Shown: positions 39,870-50,400, counted from the stretch's first letter. The stretch is DNA of 64,000 nucleotides from Sulfolobales archaeon (GCA_026419835.1 JAOAKQ010000003.1:59237-123236), one strand, 5' to 3'. The notes: generated by a model from the letters alone, not told the origin. Numbers and translations: made by a program.

Positions 39870-39887
39870 CCACATTAATTAATGTGG
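39870..39887. repeat. Perfect 18-nt palindrome upstream of the membrane/CRTI locus
   Basis: CCACATTAATTAATGTGG equals its own reverse complement. Confidence 0.95.
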
Positions 39888-39993
39888 CAGATGCGCGACC
39901 TCCACTACCGGTTTCCAGTTTAGTGAAATGTGCTCTATACTAACGTATTTAACTTAAATTAGTGCGCAAAGTTAGTACCTTCAGAGAAACTGG

Positions 39994-40078
39994 AGCCGGG
40001 GGCGGGATTCGAACCCGCGAACTAGCGGGTTCCCACACCACTGCAGCCCGCCGCCTTAGACCGCTCGGCCACCCCGGC
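39994..40078 (-). tRNA. tRNA-Cys(GCA) with a 10-nt intron (40031-40040)
   Basis: GCCGGGG/CCCCGGC acceptor, U73, anticodon GCA at 40042-40044; removing TGGTGTGGGA restores GCGGG/CCCGC stem with 7-nt loop and 5-nt variable region. Confidence 0.88.
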
Positions 40079-40134
40079 TCCGTGATGCAGTTTTCTCGAA
40101 GTTTAAAAACCTAAGGGTATTTGCTTGGCGGTAG

Positions 40135-40884
40135 TCAAGTGGGGTTTCTTCTAGGTGGGTTTCTTACTGATTCACTGAGCTTTCTAAGGTTTTTATCGCT
40201 TCCGTATGCTATTCTAGCTACGTCTATGATGTACTCATCGCTAGGTGCTCCACCGCGTAATCCAAGGTTTATCGTGATAGCTTTCTTACACATCTCAAGC
40301 TCCATCTTCGACTTTATCTCGTTGGAGACTATTTTACTGCCCACCACGATGGCTACGAAGAACTTGGTCATTCTACTAAACCTATCTTCAAACTCCGGGA
40401 AAGACTTAATTATATTTCCAATAGTTCTCACGGCTTCGTTCTCGTCTACGAGGTCTAGGTAGTACTCGGTGGTGACGTACCTTACGACCTTGCTCAGAGA
40501 AACCTCATCTACAGCACCGAGGTGGTTTTCTATTGTCGTGCGAATACTCTGAGGTTCTCGATTCTTCTTAAGCACGGCGACAATTCTACTGAGATTTATT
40601 TCGTTCGAGAAAACTTCTTCTAGAGCTTTCCCGAATTTTCTAAGAGGTATTCTCAAAATACGCGCAGCCACTATATAGAGACTTATGAGCTCCTTCTCGT
40701 ATACTTCCTCGGAGTGTTTTATTCCTCTAAACGGCTCTACTCGAGCTTCCTTGAGAGTTTTCCTGAGCTCTCCTACAATCCAGTCTCTACTTACAGTATT
40801 CCCAGCTTCAATTTCAGCTACTGCGCTAGCTATAGTGTTAATATAGGCTTTAAGTCTAGTACGCTTAAGAGATGCTTCAATCAT
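40135..40884 (-). CDS. Conserved hypothetical, helical (possibly DUF2192-like)
   Basis: 249-aa ORF; family call from memory only. Confidence 0.55.
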   Translation of the reverse strand: MIEASLKRTRLKAYINTIASAVAEIEAGNTVSRDWIVGELRKTLKEARVEPFRGIKHSEEVYEKELISLYIVAARILRIPLRKFGKALEEVFSNEINLSRIVAVLKKNREPQSIRTTIENHLGAVDEVSLSKVVRYVTTEYYLDLVDENEAVRTIGNIIKSFPEFEDRFSRMTKFFVAIVVGSKIVSNEIKSKMELEMCKKAITINLGLRGGAPSDEYIIDVARIAYGSDKNLRKLSESVRNPPRRNPT

Positions 40885-40946
40885 ACTACGTTACTACCTC
40901 CAGCTACTTCATCAAGGTTATTTTTAGTAAAAGCAAATAAGAACTG

Positions 40947-42485
40947 GTGAGGGATATCGATATAGACTTCATTATCACTAGCGATAGAAGCATGATGAGC
41001 GATCACCACGGTCGAGAGTTCATAGGCTTTGTTGCTACAGGACCTCCAATATTTCTCCCAGAATTTATCTGGACATACTTATGCTGCCCTAAGCCAAAAG
41101 TAGATAGGTTTGGAAGACCTCGAGAAGCTCCCTACGGTCTTAGAAAGATAGAGGCATCACTACTAGAGTCCGGGTTTAAAGCATCGATAATAGACCCCGA
41201 CTACGTACCTAAGTACCTAAGTAAAGCTAAGGCCGTTCTAATAGGACACCACGATTTCTTCGCCTACGGCCCTCCCTCATCTGAGTGGTGGCTTATCACC
41301 GGGAAAGTACCAGTCAACAGAAGACTGTTCACTAAGTTCATGAACAAACTAGCTAGCTATAAGAAGAAGTACGGCTTTAAAATAGTAGTCGGCGGTCCAG
41401 CAGCTTGGCAATGGCGGTGGGAAGATGATAAGATCGACCTATGGGGGGTGGATACAGTAGTAGAAGGTGAGGCAGATCTCGTAGTTAAGAAGTTAGCCCA
41501 GAAAGTACTAGATAACGAGCCCCTACCGAAGTACATTCAAGTCGGTGCTCAGGATTCACCTAAAGTCGATCAGATACCGGTTATCAAAGGTGCTAGTGTT
41601 AACGGTCTCGTAGAGATTATGAGAGGCTGCCCTAGAGGGTGTTCTTTCTGTAGCGTTACTCTGCGGTCTTTGAGGTGCATACCTCTAGAAGTTATAGAGA
41701 GAGAAATAAAGGTAAATAGAGCGAGTGGAGTTAAAAGCGGTATTCTACACTCCGAAGACGTCCTACTATACGGAGCGAATGGTGTGATACCTAGTGAAGA
41801 ACCCCTGAGAAAACTACATGAAATAGCGGTTAGGCGCTTGGAAGGCATAGCGTGGGCTCACGTATCTCTAGCTGCCGTAGTAGTAGCGGAACGTCAGGGA
41901 AGAATTCTCACTAAGATAACGGACACGATCTACTCGAAGCTTAACCAGGACTATATAGGTGTTGAAGTAGGTATTGAGACAGGTTCTCCGAAACTAGCGG
42001 AGAAGATAATGCCGGGCAAGTCAGCGCCTTTCCCACCATCGAGATACCCGGAGATAGTTGAGGAGGCTTTCTCCATAATGCACGAACTTAGGATCGTGCC
42101 AGCAGCTACGTTTATTCTCAATCTACCTGGGGAAACACCGGATGACGTGGTCAAGACAATAGAGCTTACCGAGAGATTGAGGAGCTATAGATCGATCATA
42201 GTTCCAATGATATTCGTACCACTGGGGAGACTGAGGGGAGAGCGAGACATCATAGCTAAAGTAAGACTAACCCGCGAACATGTTGAAGCTATGAAAATAG
42301 CTCTAGACCACAGCTTAATATGGGGTGAGAGAATTATGAGGGAGTTCTATTTAAAAGGAAGAGAAGCGCTGATCTTAAGACTTCTTCTCAAGTACTTTAT
42401 GAAGATAGTTCGGTGGAAGGCGAGTAGTGTATACAGAAAACTTGAAAGTTTCACTGAGAAGGAGCTGGTAATACCTAAGCTGTAG
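40947..42485 (+). CDS. Radical SAM protein with B12-binding-like N-terminal domain
   Basis: EIMRGCPRGCSFCSV (CxxxCxxC), GGPAAWQW.., EGEADLVVKKL, GVEVGIETGSPKLAEKIMPGK. Confidence 0.9.
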   Translation: MRDIDIDFIITSDRSMMSDHHGREFIGFVATGPPIFLPEFIWTYLCCPKPKVDRFGRPREAPYGLRKIEASLLESGFKASIIDPDYVPKYLSKAKAVLIGHHDFFAYGPPSSEWWLITGKVPVNRRLFTKFMNKLASYKKKYGFKIVVGGPAAWQWRWEDDKIDLWGVDTVVEGEADLVVKKLAQKVLDNEPLPKYIQVGAQDSPKVDQIPVIKGASVNGLVEIMRGCPRGCSFCSVTLRSLRCIPLEVIEREIKVNRASGVKSGILHSEDVLLYGANGVIPSEEPLRKLHEIAVRRLEGIAWAHVSLAAVVVAERQGRILTKITDTIYSKLNQDYIGVEVGIETGSPKLAEKIMPGKSAPFPPSRYPEIVEEAFSIMHELRIVPAATFILNLPGETPDDVVKTIELTERLRSYRSIIVPMIFVPLGRLRGERDIIAKVRLTREHVEAMKIALDHSLIWGERIMREFYLKGREALILRLLLKYFMKIVRWKASSVYRKLESFTEKELVIPKL

Positions 42486-42490
42486 CGTAG

Positions 42491-43213
42491 CTACTTAATG
42501 CTTTGAATTACTTTAGGAAGCTCACTTAAGCTCTCTATAGCTGGAACTAGGTTTAAGCAGATAGGGCTCGGTTCAGCCATTCTCAGTGGAAGAAGACCGG
42601 TGTAGTAGATAGCGCGTAGTCCACTGCTTAAAGCCCCCAGTACGTCCTCTACACACGAATCTCCTACATGCACGATTTCCGCAGGTTTAACTCCTACGGA
42701 GCTGACTAGTACTTGAAAAATAAATTTCTGAGGCTTTACGTGCCCTACGTCAGATGAAGATACCACTACGTCAACGTAGTTGGCTAAACCTACGTTTCTC
42801 AAGAGGGACACTACAGCTCTGGTGCTAAAGCTAGTATTGCTAACTACAGCTATCTTCATACCCATCTTCTTTAGAGATGAAAGCAATGTCCGCGCCTCGA
42901 GGTTTTCTCTAGGTCTAAAGTTGTCCGTTGAAGATTCGTAAGCATTCGCTAGTTCCTCAACGAGTTCGCTATCGTATCTTATTCCGAGGCCGGATAGTAC
43001 TATAGAAGCGAGTTCCCTACTACTTAAAAGCATCCTGGTCCCCCCGAGATTTTTAAAAAGCTCGCGTACTATGCCAGTAGGTACCTCATAGCCCCTCAAT
43101 CTAAGTGTTTCTACTATAGACCCGATTCTTAGCTCATTGTATAGTTCTTCGTCCTCCGGCTGCTTTTCCCAGATAAGGGTGAACCACAAATCGAACGATA
43201 TCGCTCTTATCAC
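42491..43213 (-). CDS. HAD-superfamily hydrolase
   Basis: ISFDLWFTLIWE, AVVSNTSF, KPQKFIF, VHVGDSCVEDVLGA. Confidence 0.9.
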   Translation of the reverse strand: MIRAISFDLWFTLIWEKQPEDEELYNELRIGSIVETLRLRGYEVPTGIVRELFKNLGGTRMLLSSRELASIVLSGLGIRYDSELVEELANAYESSTDNFRPRENLEARTLLSSLKKMGMKIAVVSNTSFSTRAVVSLLRNVGLANYVDVVVSSSDVGHVKPQKFIFQVLVSSVGVKPAEIVHVGDSCVEDVLGALSSGLRAIYYTGLLPLRMAEPSPICLNLVPAIESLSELPKVIQSIK

Positions 43214-43401
43214 TCACCAGCCCTAGTAGAGTTCCAGGAGCTACTTATAGGCGTTTGAAGTCCTCAGAGATTCCCACTACCTGGGGTAGGTAGGTTTGAA
43301 GAATGATTGGGCTAGGTGCGAGTCTAGCGTTTTCTCTTACCTACCTTCATTCTGGCTAAAACTTAAATATCTTCTCAGAGTTCTTGGTTAGGTAGTGGAG
43401 A

Positions 43402-43851
43402 GTGTCGTTCAAGCATATAGTGAGGATAGCTGGTGTAGATATAGAAGGTGAGCTCTCTCTAGTTCACGGATTGAGTAAGATAAAGGGTGTTGGACCTCAG
43501 ATAGCTAGAGCTTGCGCTCTAAAGCTCGGGCTAAACCCTAAGACTAAGATCGGGTATCTCAGCGATGAAGATGTTGAGAGAATCGAAGACTTTCTACGAG
43601 ACCCGGTAAAATACGGCGTTCCGCCGTGGATGGTTAATAGAAGAAAGGATTACGAAACGGGCTTAGATAGGCACCTAATAGGTTCCGACCTGATTCTAGC
43701 CGCTAGGCAGGATATTGAGAGAGAGATTAAGATCAGGTCTTGGAGAGGTGTGAGGCACTCGCTCGGACTTAAAGTCCGCGGCCAGCGAACCCATACTACG
43801 GGTAGAGTAGGTCCCGTTGTTGGTGTAACTAAAGGTAAGACTAAGCAGTAG
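43402..43851 (+). CDS. rps13: 30S ribosomal protein S13
   Basis: IKGVGPQIARACALKLG, RGVRHSLGLKVRGQRTHTTGR. Confidence 0.97.
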   Translation: MSFKHIVRIAGVDIEGELSLVHGLSKIKGVGPQIARACALKLGLNPKTKIGYLSDEDVERIEDFLRDPVKYGVPPWMVNRRKDYETGLDRHLIGSDLILAARQDIEREIKIRSWRGVRHSLGLKVRGQRTHTTGRVGPVVGVTKGKTKQ

Positions 43852-43861
43852 GTGACTACAC

Positions 43862-44377
43862 GTGGGAGACCCTAAGAAATCTAGAAAAACGTGGGAGAAG
43901 CCGGGTCATCCGTGGATTAAGGAAAGGCTCGTTGAGGAAATGGAACTTCTAGGTCAGTACGGACTTAGAAATAAGAGGGAGCTATGGAAAGCTCAAACTA
44001 TTCTGAGAACGATCAGAGAGAGAGCGAAGGCTCTTCTATCTCTTCCCGAGGCAGATAGAGTATCTAGGGAGAGGGCTCTAGTAAAGAAGCTCTACAACAT
44101 AGGATTGCTGGAAAGCGATAAGGCGACTATAGACGACATACTGGGGTTGACGGTTAGAAACGTCCTGGAGAGAAGACTCCAGACGGTTGTCTACAAGAAG
44201 GGGTTGGCTAGGACTATTCACGAAGCAAGACAGCTAATAGCTCACGGTCACATAGCTATAGCTGGGCGGAGAGCGAAGTCTCCGGGTAGGTTAGTATCGA
44301 GAAATGAAGAAGATTTAATAAGCTACTCACCCACATCTCCCTACTACATGAAGCAGCCGTCCAGAGCGTCTACGTAG
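43862..44377 (+). CDS. rps4: 30S ribosomal protein S4
   Basis: [18 protein letters not shown]4 domain [34 protein letters not shown]. Confidence 0.97.
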   Translation: MGDPKKSRKTWEKPGHPWIKERLVEEMELLGQYGLRNKRELWKAQTILRTIRERAKALLSLPEADRVSRERALVKKLYNIGLLESDKATIDDILGLTVRNVLERRLQTVVYKKGLARTIHEARQLIAHGHIAIAGRRAKSPGRLVSRNEEDLISYSPTSPYYMKQPSRAST

Positions 44378-44387
44378 GTGGTTTTCT

Positions 44388-44789
44388 ATGGGTATGTCGC
44401 TACGTGAACTCAAGTGGGGCATCGTCCACGTATTCAGCTCGTTCAACAACACCATAGTGCACGTAACAGACCTCAGTGGAGCTGAAACAGTTTCTCGATG
44501 GTCTGGCGGTATGGTGGTTAAGGCCGATAGGGAGAAGCCCTCACCCTACACAGCGATGATGATTGCCTATAGAACGTCTCAAGATGCTATCGATAAGGGG
44601 GTCTCAGCCGTTCACATAAAGGTTAGGGGTGTCGGCGGCCACGGACCCAAGATACCGGGTCCCGGAGCTCAGGCAGCTATAAGAGCTATAGCTAGGTCTG
44701 GACTAATAATAGGTAGAATAGAGGATATTACACCAATACCTCACGATTCCACCAGAAGACCTGGAGGCCGCCGCGGTAGGAGAGTGTAG
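44388..44789 (+). CDS. rps11: 30S ribosomal protein S11
   Basis: [32 protein letters not shown]. Confidence 0.97.
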   Translation: MGMSLRELKWGIVHVFSSFNNTIVHVTDLSGAETVSRWSGGMVVKADREKPSPYTAMMIAYRTSQDAIDKGVSAVHIKVRGVGGHGPKIPGPGAQAAIRAIARSGLIIGRIEDITPIPHDSTRRPGGRRGRRV

Positions 44790-44798
44790 GGAAGTGCG

Positions 44799-45632
44799 AT
44801 GGTCAGTATAGACGTTCTGGAGAGGAGTAGTAGTGAGATAACCCTGGTTCTAAAAGACGTACCTCTCGAATACGCTAACGCTGTAAGAAGAGCGGTACTG
44901 GAGGAGGTACCTACGATGGCTGTTGACTACGTAGTTTTCTACGACAATACTTCAGCACTGAGCGACGAGATAATATCTCACCGCATATCTATGATACCTC
45001 TAAAGTCTGATACCGCTATTGAGCGCTATAAACAGCCCGAGGAGTGTAAGTCCAGCTCACCACCGGATGGATGCTACACGAGCCTGTACCTAGAGGCTGA
45101 AACCGGTCACCAAGAAGAACTCGTAGTCTACTCTAGAGACCTAAAACCGCAGGAAGACCCGGAAGTGATACCTGTTTATAGAGATATCCCAATTCTAAAA
45201 CTGGGGCCCCAGCAGAGAGTCGTCCTGGAAGCGTGGGCTCGGCTAGGTAGAGGAAGGGAGCACATTAAGTGGTCCCCAGCAGCTGTTTCAGTACTAACTC
45301 ACGTACCTATGATCACTATACACGCAGATAGGTGCGTTATGTGTAGGCTATGCGCTGAAAACTGCCCTACGAAAGCTATAGATGTCAAAGACAGTAAGAT
45401 TCAGATAGATGAGAGTAAGTGCACTCTCTGCAGACAATGCGTTAAGGTTTGTAGAACTGAAGCGGTAGAGCTTGACTGGCGTAAGGATGAGTACAAGCTT
45501 CATGTAGAGTCTAGCGGTGTTTTAAAACCGGAGAGGATCGTTCTAGAAGCAATGACCCAGGTCAAGAAGAAGCTGCAGATTTTCTATGAAGAATTTGAGA
45601 AAGCTCTATCCGCTACCGGTGTAAAGCTATGA
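44799..45632 (+). CDS. rpoD: RNA polymerase subunit D with two full 4Fe-4S motifs
   Basis: LEYANAVRRAVLEEVPTMAVDYV; CVMCRLCAENCP and CTLCRQCVKVC. Confidence 0.96.
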   Translation: MVSIDVLERSSSEITLVLKDVPLEYANAVRRAVLEEVPTMAVDYVVFYDNTSALSDEIISHRISMIPLKSDTAIERYKQPEECKSSSPPDGCYTSLYLEAETGHQEELVVYSRDLKPQEDPEVIPVYRDIPILKLGPQQRVVLEAWARLGRGREHIKWSPAAVSVLTHVPMITIHADRCVMCRLCAENCPTKAIDVKDSKIQIDESKCTLCRQCVKVCRTEAVELDWRKDEYKLHVESSGVLKPERIVLEAMTQVKKKLQIFYEEFEKALSATGVKL

Positions 45633-45991
45633 AGAGAACTGGGCCAACCAACTTAGTTCTGAGGAAGTTAATCAGGGAGTTGAGAAAGAGCTCCAATCAG
45701 TACAGCGTCGGGATCTGGGATTACGTAGCGGAGCTACTGGAGAAGCCATCTAGAGAGCGTGTGGTAGTTAACTTAAGTAAGTTAAATAGGTGCTGCGGGC
45801 AGGGTGAGTACGTCGTCGTTCCGGGCAAGGTTCTCGGGTCTGGAGACCTAGAGAAGCCTCTGCTTGTCGCAGCGGTATCGTTCTCGAAGAAAGCCGTAGA
45901 GAAGATACGTAAAGCTGGTGGTTCAACTATCTCCATACCAGATCTTCTAAAGATAAATCCCAGAGGGTCTAACGTGAGGGTGGTGGTGTGA
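45629..45991 (+). CDS. rpl18e: 50S ribosomal protein L18e
   Basis: Position in cluster; RVVVNLSKLNR..VVVPGKVLGSGDLEKPLLVAAVSFSKKAVEKI. Confidence 0.95.
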   Translation: MKRTGPTNLVLRKLIRELRKSSNQYSVGIWDYVAELLEKPSRERVVVNLSKLNRCCGQGEYVVVPGKVLGSGDLEKPLLVAAVSFSKKAVEKIRKAGGSTISIPDLLKINPRGSNVRVVV

Positions 45992-46443
45992 GCTACGGTA
46001 GAGAAGTACTGATAAATGCTGAGGGCCTAGTTCTAGGGAGACTAGCCTCCATTGTAGCTAAGCTCCTCATCTATGGCTATAGAGTCTACATAGTAAATGC
46101 TGAGAGAGCCGTTGTAAGTGGCGACCCGCAGATGGTGAAGGAATCCTACGCACTCTGGTTCGAGATTAAAACTCTGAGAAATCCGGAGAAGTGGTCACCT
46201 CACAGACCTAGAAACCCTGTCTCAATAGTTAAATACGCCGTTCGCGGAATGCTCCCCAAGCACCCATTTAAGAAGATCTTACTATTGAAGAGACTTAAAG
46301 TATACGTTGGATACCCCGATGAATTGAAGAAAGCGAAGCTTCGCACGATCGATGTCTCAGCTATCTGCAGTAGAAAGCTCGGGCACAAGTACGTTACTTT
46401 AGGTGAGGTAGCTAAGTACTTGGGGTGGAGGGGAGAGCTGTGA
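45988..46443 (+). CDS. rpl13: 50S ribosomal protein L13
   Basis: EGLVLGRLASIVAKLL, VVSGDPQMV, RGMLP. Confidence 0.95.
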   Translation: MSYGREVLINAEGLVLGRLASIVAKLLIYGYRVYIVNAERAVVSGDPQMVKESYALWFEIKTLRNPEKWSPHRPRNPVSIVKYAVRGMLPKHPFKKILLLKRLKVYVGYPDELKKAKLRTIDVSAICSRKLGHKYVTLGEVAKYLGWRGEL

Positions 46444-46883
46444 GTACTGAAACTACCTCGAGAACTGATGTCTCGAGGTCTGGAAGAGTAGTTGTAGAGG
46501 TTGGGAAGAGAAAGACGGCTATTGCGAGAGCTATTATAACTTCCGGTACTGGTAGAGTCTGGGTTAATGGTATTCCTCTCGAGGTACACCCAGTTGAGCT
46601 AGCTAGGATTAAGATGATGGAACCTCTTCTACTAGCTGGTGATAGTATAAGAAACTCGGTAGATGTATACGTGCGAGTAAGTGGAGGTGGGTACATGGCT
46701 CAGGCTGAAGCCGTTAGAATAGCTATAGCTAGGGGGCTCGTAAGGTTTACGAATAACGAGGAGCTAAAGCAGGTATTTAGGGAGTACTCTAGGTACATGC
46801 TCTCGGGGGACCCCCGCCAGACGGAGCCTGAGAAGTGGATGAGGTATAGTGCTAGAAGGTGGAGGCAGAAGTCCTATAGGTGA
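46425..46883 (+). CDS. rps9: 30S ribosomal protein S9
   Basis: [47 protein letters not shown]. Confidence 0.96.
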   Translation: MEGRAVSTETTSRTDVSRSGRVVVEVGKRKTAIARAIITSGTGRVWVNGIPLEVHPVELARIKMMEPLLLAGDSIRNSVDVYVRVSGGGYMAQAEAVRIAIARGLVRFTNNEELKQVFREYSRYMLSGDPRQTEPEKWMRYSARRWRQKSYR

Positions 46884-47089
46884 TCGCACTGATTATTCCA
46901 GTTAGATGCTTTACGTGCGGTAAGGTCATCGGGCACCTCTGGGAGGAGTACGCTAGGAGAGTTTCGAAAGGCGAGAAACCTGAGGACGTTCTAAACGACC
47001 TCGGAATTAAGAGGTACTGCTGTAGAAGAATGTTCCTATCTCACGTAGATTTAATAGATGAAATCATTGTTTACGGTAGGAAGGTGTAG
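46880..47089 (+). CDS. rpoN: RNA polymerase subunit N
   Basis: [40 protein letters not shown]. Confidence 0.97.
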   Translation: MIALIIPVRCFTCGKVIGHLWEEYARRVSKGEKPEDVLNDLGIKRYCCRRMFLSHVDLIDEIIVYGRKV

Positions 47090-47092
47090 ATA

Positions 47093-47746
47093 TTGAGCGC
47101 GCAGAAGCGTTACGCCGATGAAGCCCCTAAGATAATCTCAGAACTTCTAGTACCGGCGGAACTCTACCTAGAGGCTGGGGTACACATAGGCACCTACGTC
47201 TGCACTAAGTACATGAAGAGATTTGTCTACAAGTCTAGACCCGACGGACCGTACATTCTCGATATTAGAAAGATAGATGAAAGATTGAGAATAGCGGCGA
47301 AGTTCATAGCTTCCTTCGACCTACGCTCAGTGCTAGCTGTATCGTCGAGACCCTACGGCTTCACACCAGTTCAGAAATTCGCGGAGTTTACTGGTGCTAG
47401 GCATGTCGTAGGTAGATTCATTCCGGGAACTATAACCAATCCATACCTAGACATACACGTAGATGCTGAAGTACTGCTAGCTTCGGACCCTAGAGTAGAT
47501 GAGCAGGCTATTGAAGAAGCTTCTAAAGTAGGTATTCCAGTAGTTGCGATAGCGAGCACAGATGCTAAACTAAGTAACGTAGACCTAGTCGTACCGGGTA
47601 ACAATAAGGGAAGGAAATCTCTAGCTCTCATATACTGGCTACTAGCTAGACAGGTACTGAGAGAAAGGGGAGTCCTCCAAGCAGATGGAAACCTACCCGT
47701 AAGCTATGAAGTATTTGAAACTAAGGTGGCGGCGGTTGAACGTTAG
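47093..47746 (+). CDS. rps2: 30S ribosomal protein S2
   Basis: [32 protein letters not shown]. Confidence 0.96.
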   Translation: MSAQKRYADEAPKIISELLVPAELYLEAGVHIGTYVCTKYMKRFVYKSRPDGPYILDIRKIDERLRIAAKFIASFDLRSVLAVSSRPYGFTPVQKFAEFTGARHVVGRFIPGTITNPYLDIHVDAEVLLASDPRVDEQAIEEASKVGIPVVAIASTDAKLSNVDLVVPGNNKGRKSLALIYWLLARQVLRERGVLQADGNLPVSYEVFETKVAAVER

Positions 47747-48599
47747 AAGAGCTGTAGTAGCCGGTCAGTTCTACGAAAATAATCCCAGAGACTTGGTAGA
47801 GCAGATAGAGAGCTGTTTTCTACACGAGCTAGGTCCTCGAGAACTACCGAAAGCGGAGGCTTCTCCCAAGAGAGTTAGCTTAGGGTTCGTAGTCCCTCAC
47901 GCAGGATACATGTACAGCGGCCCAGCTGCAGCACACGCATACTACGCATTCTCCCTAGAGAAGAAGCCTACGACAGTGGTACTAATAGGACCGAACCACA
48001 CAGGTGTAGGTCCTTCAGTATCCGTATACCCAGATGGGTACTGGGAAACACCTCTTGGAAGAGTACCCGTAGATTCAGAACTGACTAAGTTAATCGTCGA
48101 GAAGAGTAAGTTTGCTAGACTAGATACAGCTGCTCATGAATACGAACACTCACTTGAAGTTCAACTACCATTTATACAGTACACGCTCAAAACGAATTTC
48201 AACATAGTTCCCATAACTATTCTAAACCAGACACCGAGAGTAGCTGAAGACTTAGCTAAGGCAGTACTCTCAGCAATTCAAACATTAAGGAGAGACCTCT
48301 TCGATGTAGTAGTAATAGCTACCTCAGACCTAACCCATTACGAACCTCATGAAGTAGCATATAGAAAAGACAGATTGGTTATAGAGAAAATAACTAGTCT
48401 AGACCCCGAAGGACTTTTCAGGGTTGTCGTAGATAAGGGTATCAGTATGTGCGGTCCTGGAAGTGCTATGGCGCTAATCTACCTAGCCAAGGCGGTAAAT
48501 GCTGGAGGAGTTCGTCTACTGAAGTATATAACCTCCGGGGATGTTACCGGAGAGAAAAGCTGGGTAGTTGGCTACGCTTCGATACAGATACTGTGGTAG
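47736..48599 (+). CDS. MEMO1-family protein
   Basis: [56 protein letters not shown] start at 47736 likely. Confidence 0.92.
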   Translation: MNVRRAVVAGQFYENNPRDLVEQIESCFLHELGPRELPKAEASPKRVSLGFVVPHAGYMYSGPAAAHAYYAFSLEKKPTTVVLIGPNHTGVGPSVSVYPDGYWETPLGRVPVDSELTKLIVEKSKFARLDTAAHEYEHSLEVQLPFIQYTLKTNFNIVPITILNQTPRVAEDLAKAVLSAIQTLRRDLFDVVVIATSDLTHYEPHEVAYRKDRLVIEKITSLDPEGLFRVVVDKGISMCGPGSAMALIYLAKAVNAGGVRLLKYITSGDVTGEKSWVVGYASIQILW

Positions 48600-48640
48600 A
48601 ACCGCTCTGTGTTTATTGACGGTGTGCTACCGTAGCGAAG

Positions 48641-49189
48641 TTAGAGATAGTGTCTAATGGTATTCACTCCATTGAGTCGTCCGTACAGTACTTCTTCTAG
48701 TATCGACGACCTCACGACTCTATTACCTAGAGCGAGGTAGGCCTTCTTTCCCTTAACATCTAGGCCCAGCAGTATGTATATCTGATTAAATTCACTCGGC
48801 GGATCGGGGAAGCACAGGAGTTTGAGTATAGTTTTGAAAGTTTCAGCTACTATACCCTTAGCTCTAATGTCCTGAGGATTCAGTAGGAGACTCTCTATAT
48901 CGTTGGACCTTAGAGCGTTGTTGATGGAGTTCAATACTTTCTGGTAGTGGAGTAAGCTACAGCCACTAGAAAATAGTACAGGGCAATCTACCGAAGTCGA
49001 CGATTTAACTCTTATATTGTCTACCTTCCTCGATAGCAAGACCATGATGACATCCTTATTTAATGTCGAGGAAAAGAAGCAGTCAAGCAGTACTGTACTC
49101 CTATGGCACGAAGGTCTTACTAGTAAGTGGGGAATCCATAGGTAGCTGAGATTTTTTGGAAGTTTCGCTTTCGACACATCGATAAACAT
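48641..49189 (-). CDS. Hypothetical protein
   Basis: 182-aa ORF, no recognised domain. Confidence 0.5.
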   Translation of the reverse strand: MFIDVSKAKLPKNLSYLWIPHLLVRPSCHRSTVLLDCFFSSTLNKDVIMVLLSRKVDNIRVKSSTSVDCPVLFSSGCSLLHYQKVLNSINNALRSNDIESLLLNPQDIRAKGIVAETFKTILKLLCFPDPPSEFNQIYILLGLDVKGKKAYLALGNRVVRSSILEEVLYGRLNGVNTIRHYL

Positions 49190-49225
49190 TCTCTCAGCTC
49201 GATGATTTGATGTCGGTGGGTATCT

Positions 49226-49483
49226 CTACTTCGCGGTCAGCTTCTTTGCTTCTCTCTCAGTTTCTCTGAGAATTATTATATCACCAACTCTCACAGGGCC
49301 CTTAACGTTTCTCGTAATAACCCTACCCTTATCCCTACCGTCCAGAACTCTAACTCTGACCTGGGTAATCTCTCCGGTAACGCCCGTTCTTCCAACTATC
49401 TGAAGTACTTCAGCTGGAAATCCGAACTCCTCCACTACGTTGACCTCGGGCTGGGTTACATCGATCTTTCTAGCTTCACTCAT
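49226..49483 (-). CDS. rps28e: 30S ribosomal protein S28e
   Basis: [58 protein letters not shown]. Confidence 0.97.
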   Translation of the reverse strand: MSEARKIDVTQPEVNVVEEFGFPAEVLQIVGRTGVTGEITQVRVRVLDGRDKGRVITRNVKGPVRVGDIIILRETEREAKKLTAK

Positions 49484-49509
49484 TTCAACACCTCTTTCAA
49501 AACGCAGCC

Positions 49510-49531
49510 CCGCTTTAAAGCTTTAAAGCGG
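49510..49531. promoter_or_regulatory. Perfect 22-nt palindrome, candidate symmetric bidirectional promoter for rps28e / rpl24e
   Basis: CCGCTTTAAAGCTTTAAAGCGG; two TTTAAA boxes about 30 nt from each divergent start. Confidence 0.65.
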
Positions 49532-49558
49532 CACAATGTAGTAGTGAGGGTACGGCGC

Positions 49559-49741
49559 ATGCCGAAAGTATACTCATGTAGTTTCTGCGGTAAGCAAGTA
49601 GAGCCCGGGTCCGGGCTTACTTACGTACTTAGAAATGGAACTATACTGCACTTTTGCTCAAGTAAGTGCTTTAAGAACTTCAAGCTCGGTAGAGACCCTA
49701 AGAAAACCCCGTGGAGTGCTTACTACGTTGCGAGAAAGTGA
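49559..49741 (+). CDS. rpl24e: 50S ribosomal protein L24e
   Basis: MPKVYSCSFCGKQVEPGSGLTYVLRNGTILHFCSSKCFKNFKLGRDP. Confidence 0.95.
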   Translation: MPKVYSCSFCGKQVEPGSGLTYVLRNGTILHFCSSKCFKNFKLGRDPKKTPWSAYYVARK

Positions 49742-49747
49742 TCTCTA

Positions 49748-50179
49748 TTGACTAGCAAGAAAGAACTCGTATTGATAAAACCTGATGGAGTTAGGAGGGG
49801 GCTCGTCGGGGAGGTTATTAGAAGACTTGAAATAAAGGGACTTAAGATATTGAAGCTTAAGATGCTTCAATTAACGCGGGAATGTGCCGAGAAACTATAC
49901 GATGTGCATAGGGGGAGGAGCTTCTACGAGGACTTAGTTAAGTTCATGTCTTCAGGTCCGGTAGTAGCTATATTAATTGAAGGAGATGAGTCTGTTGAAG
50001 TTGTTAGGGTGATGATAGGGCCAACGGACGGTAGGAAAGCTCCACCCGGTACTATTAGAGGTGATTACTCAACTTCAGTTCTCGAGAACGTAGTTCACGC
50101 AGCTGATAGTGAAGAGAGGGCTATTTACGAAGCTAAGATAGTCTTCGACCCCGAATGCGATAGCCTATCAAGCTCCTAG
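49748..50179 (+). CDS. ndk: Nucleoside diphosphate kinase
   Basis: [20 protein letters not shown]; active-site region [21 protein letters not shown]. Confidence 0.96.
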   Translation: MTSKKELVLIKPDGVRRGLVGEVIRRLEIKGLKILKLKMLQLTRECAEKLYDVHRGRSFYEDLVKFMSSGPVVAILIEGDESVEVVRVMIGPTDGRKAPPGTIRGDYSTSVLENVVHAADSEERAIYEAKIVFDPECDSLSSS

Positions 50180-50323
50180 AGAAGACAGGTTTCTGAGTAA
50201 GAAACCGCGCTACACCCACTGAGTAGTTGCGTCTCATGTTACCTACTTGAACCACCGGGGTCATCAGGATAGTCGAACTTCTTTCACACAATACACCTAG
50301 GTCTACGAATTCGAGAGCTTATG

Positions 50324-50400
<77 letters not shown>

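Noticed and set aside
39994-40078. Class II (Ser/Leu) tRNA
   Set aside because: No Ser/Leu anticodon fits; GCA anticodon, U73 and GCCGGGG acceptor indicate tRNA-Cys with a short intron
43261-43355. Hairpin upstream of rps13 from GGTAGGTAGG / TTACCTACC
   Set aside because: Arm order and flanks do not give a consistent extended stem; likely just a repeat-like promoter leader
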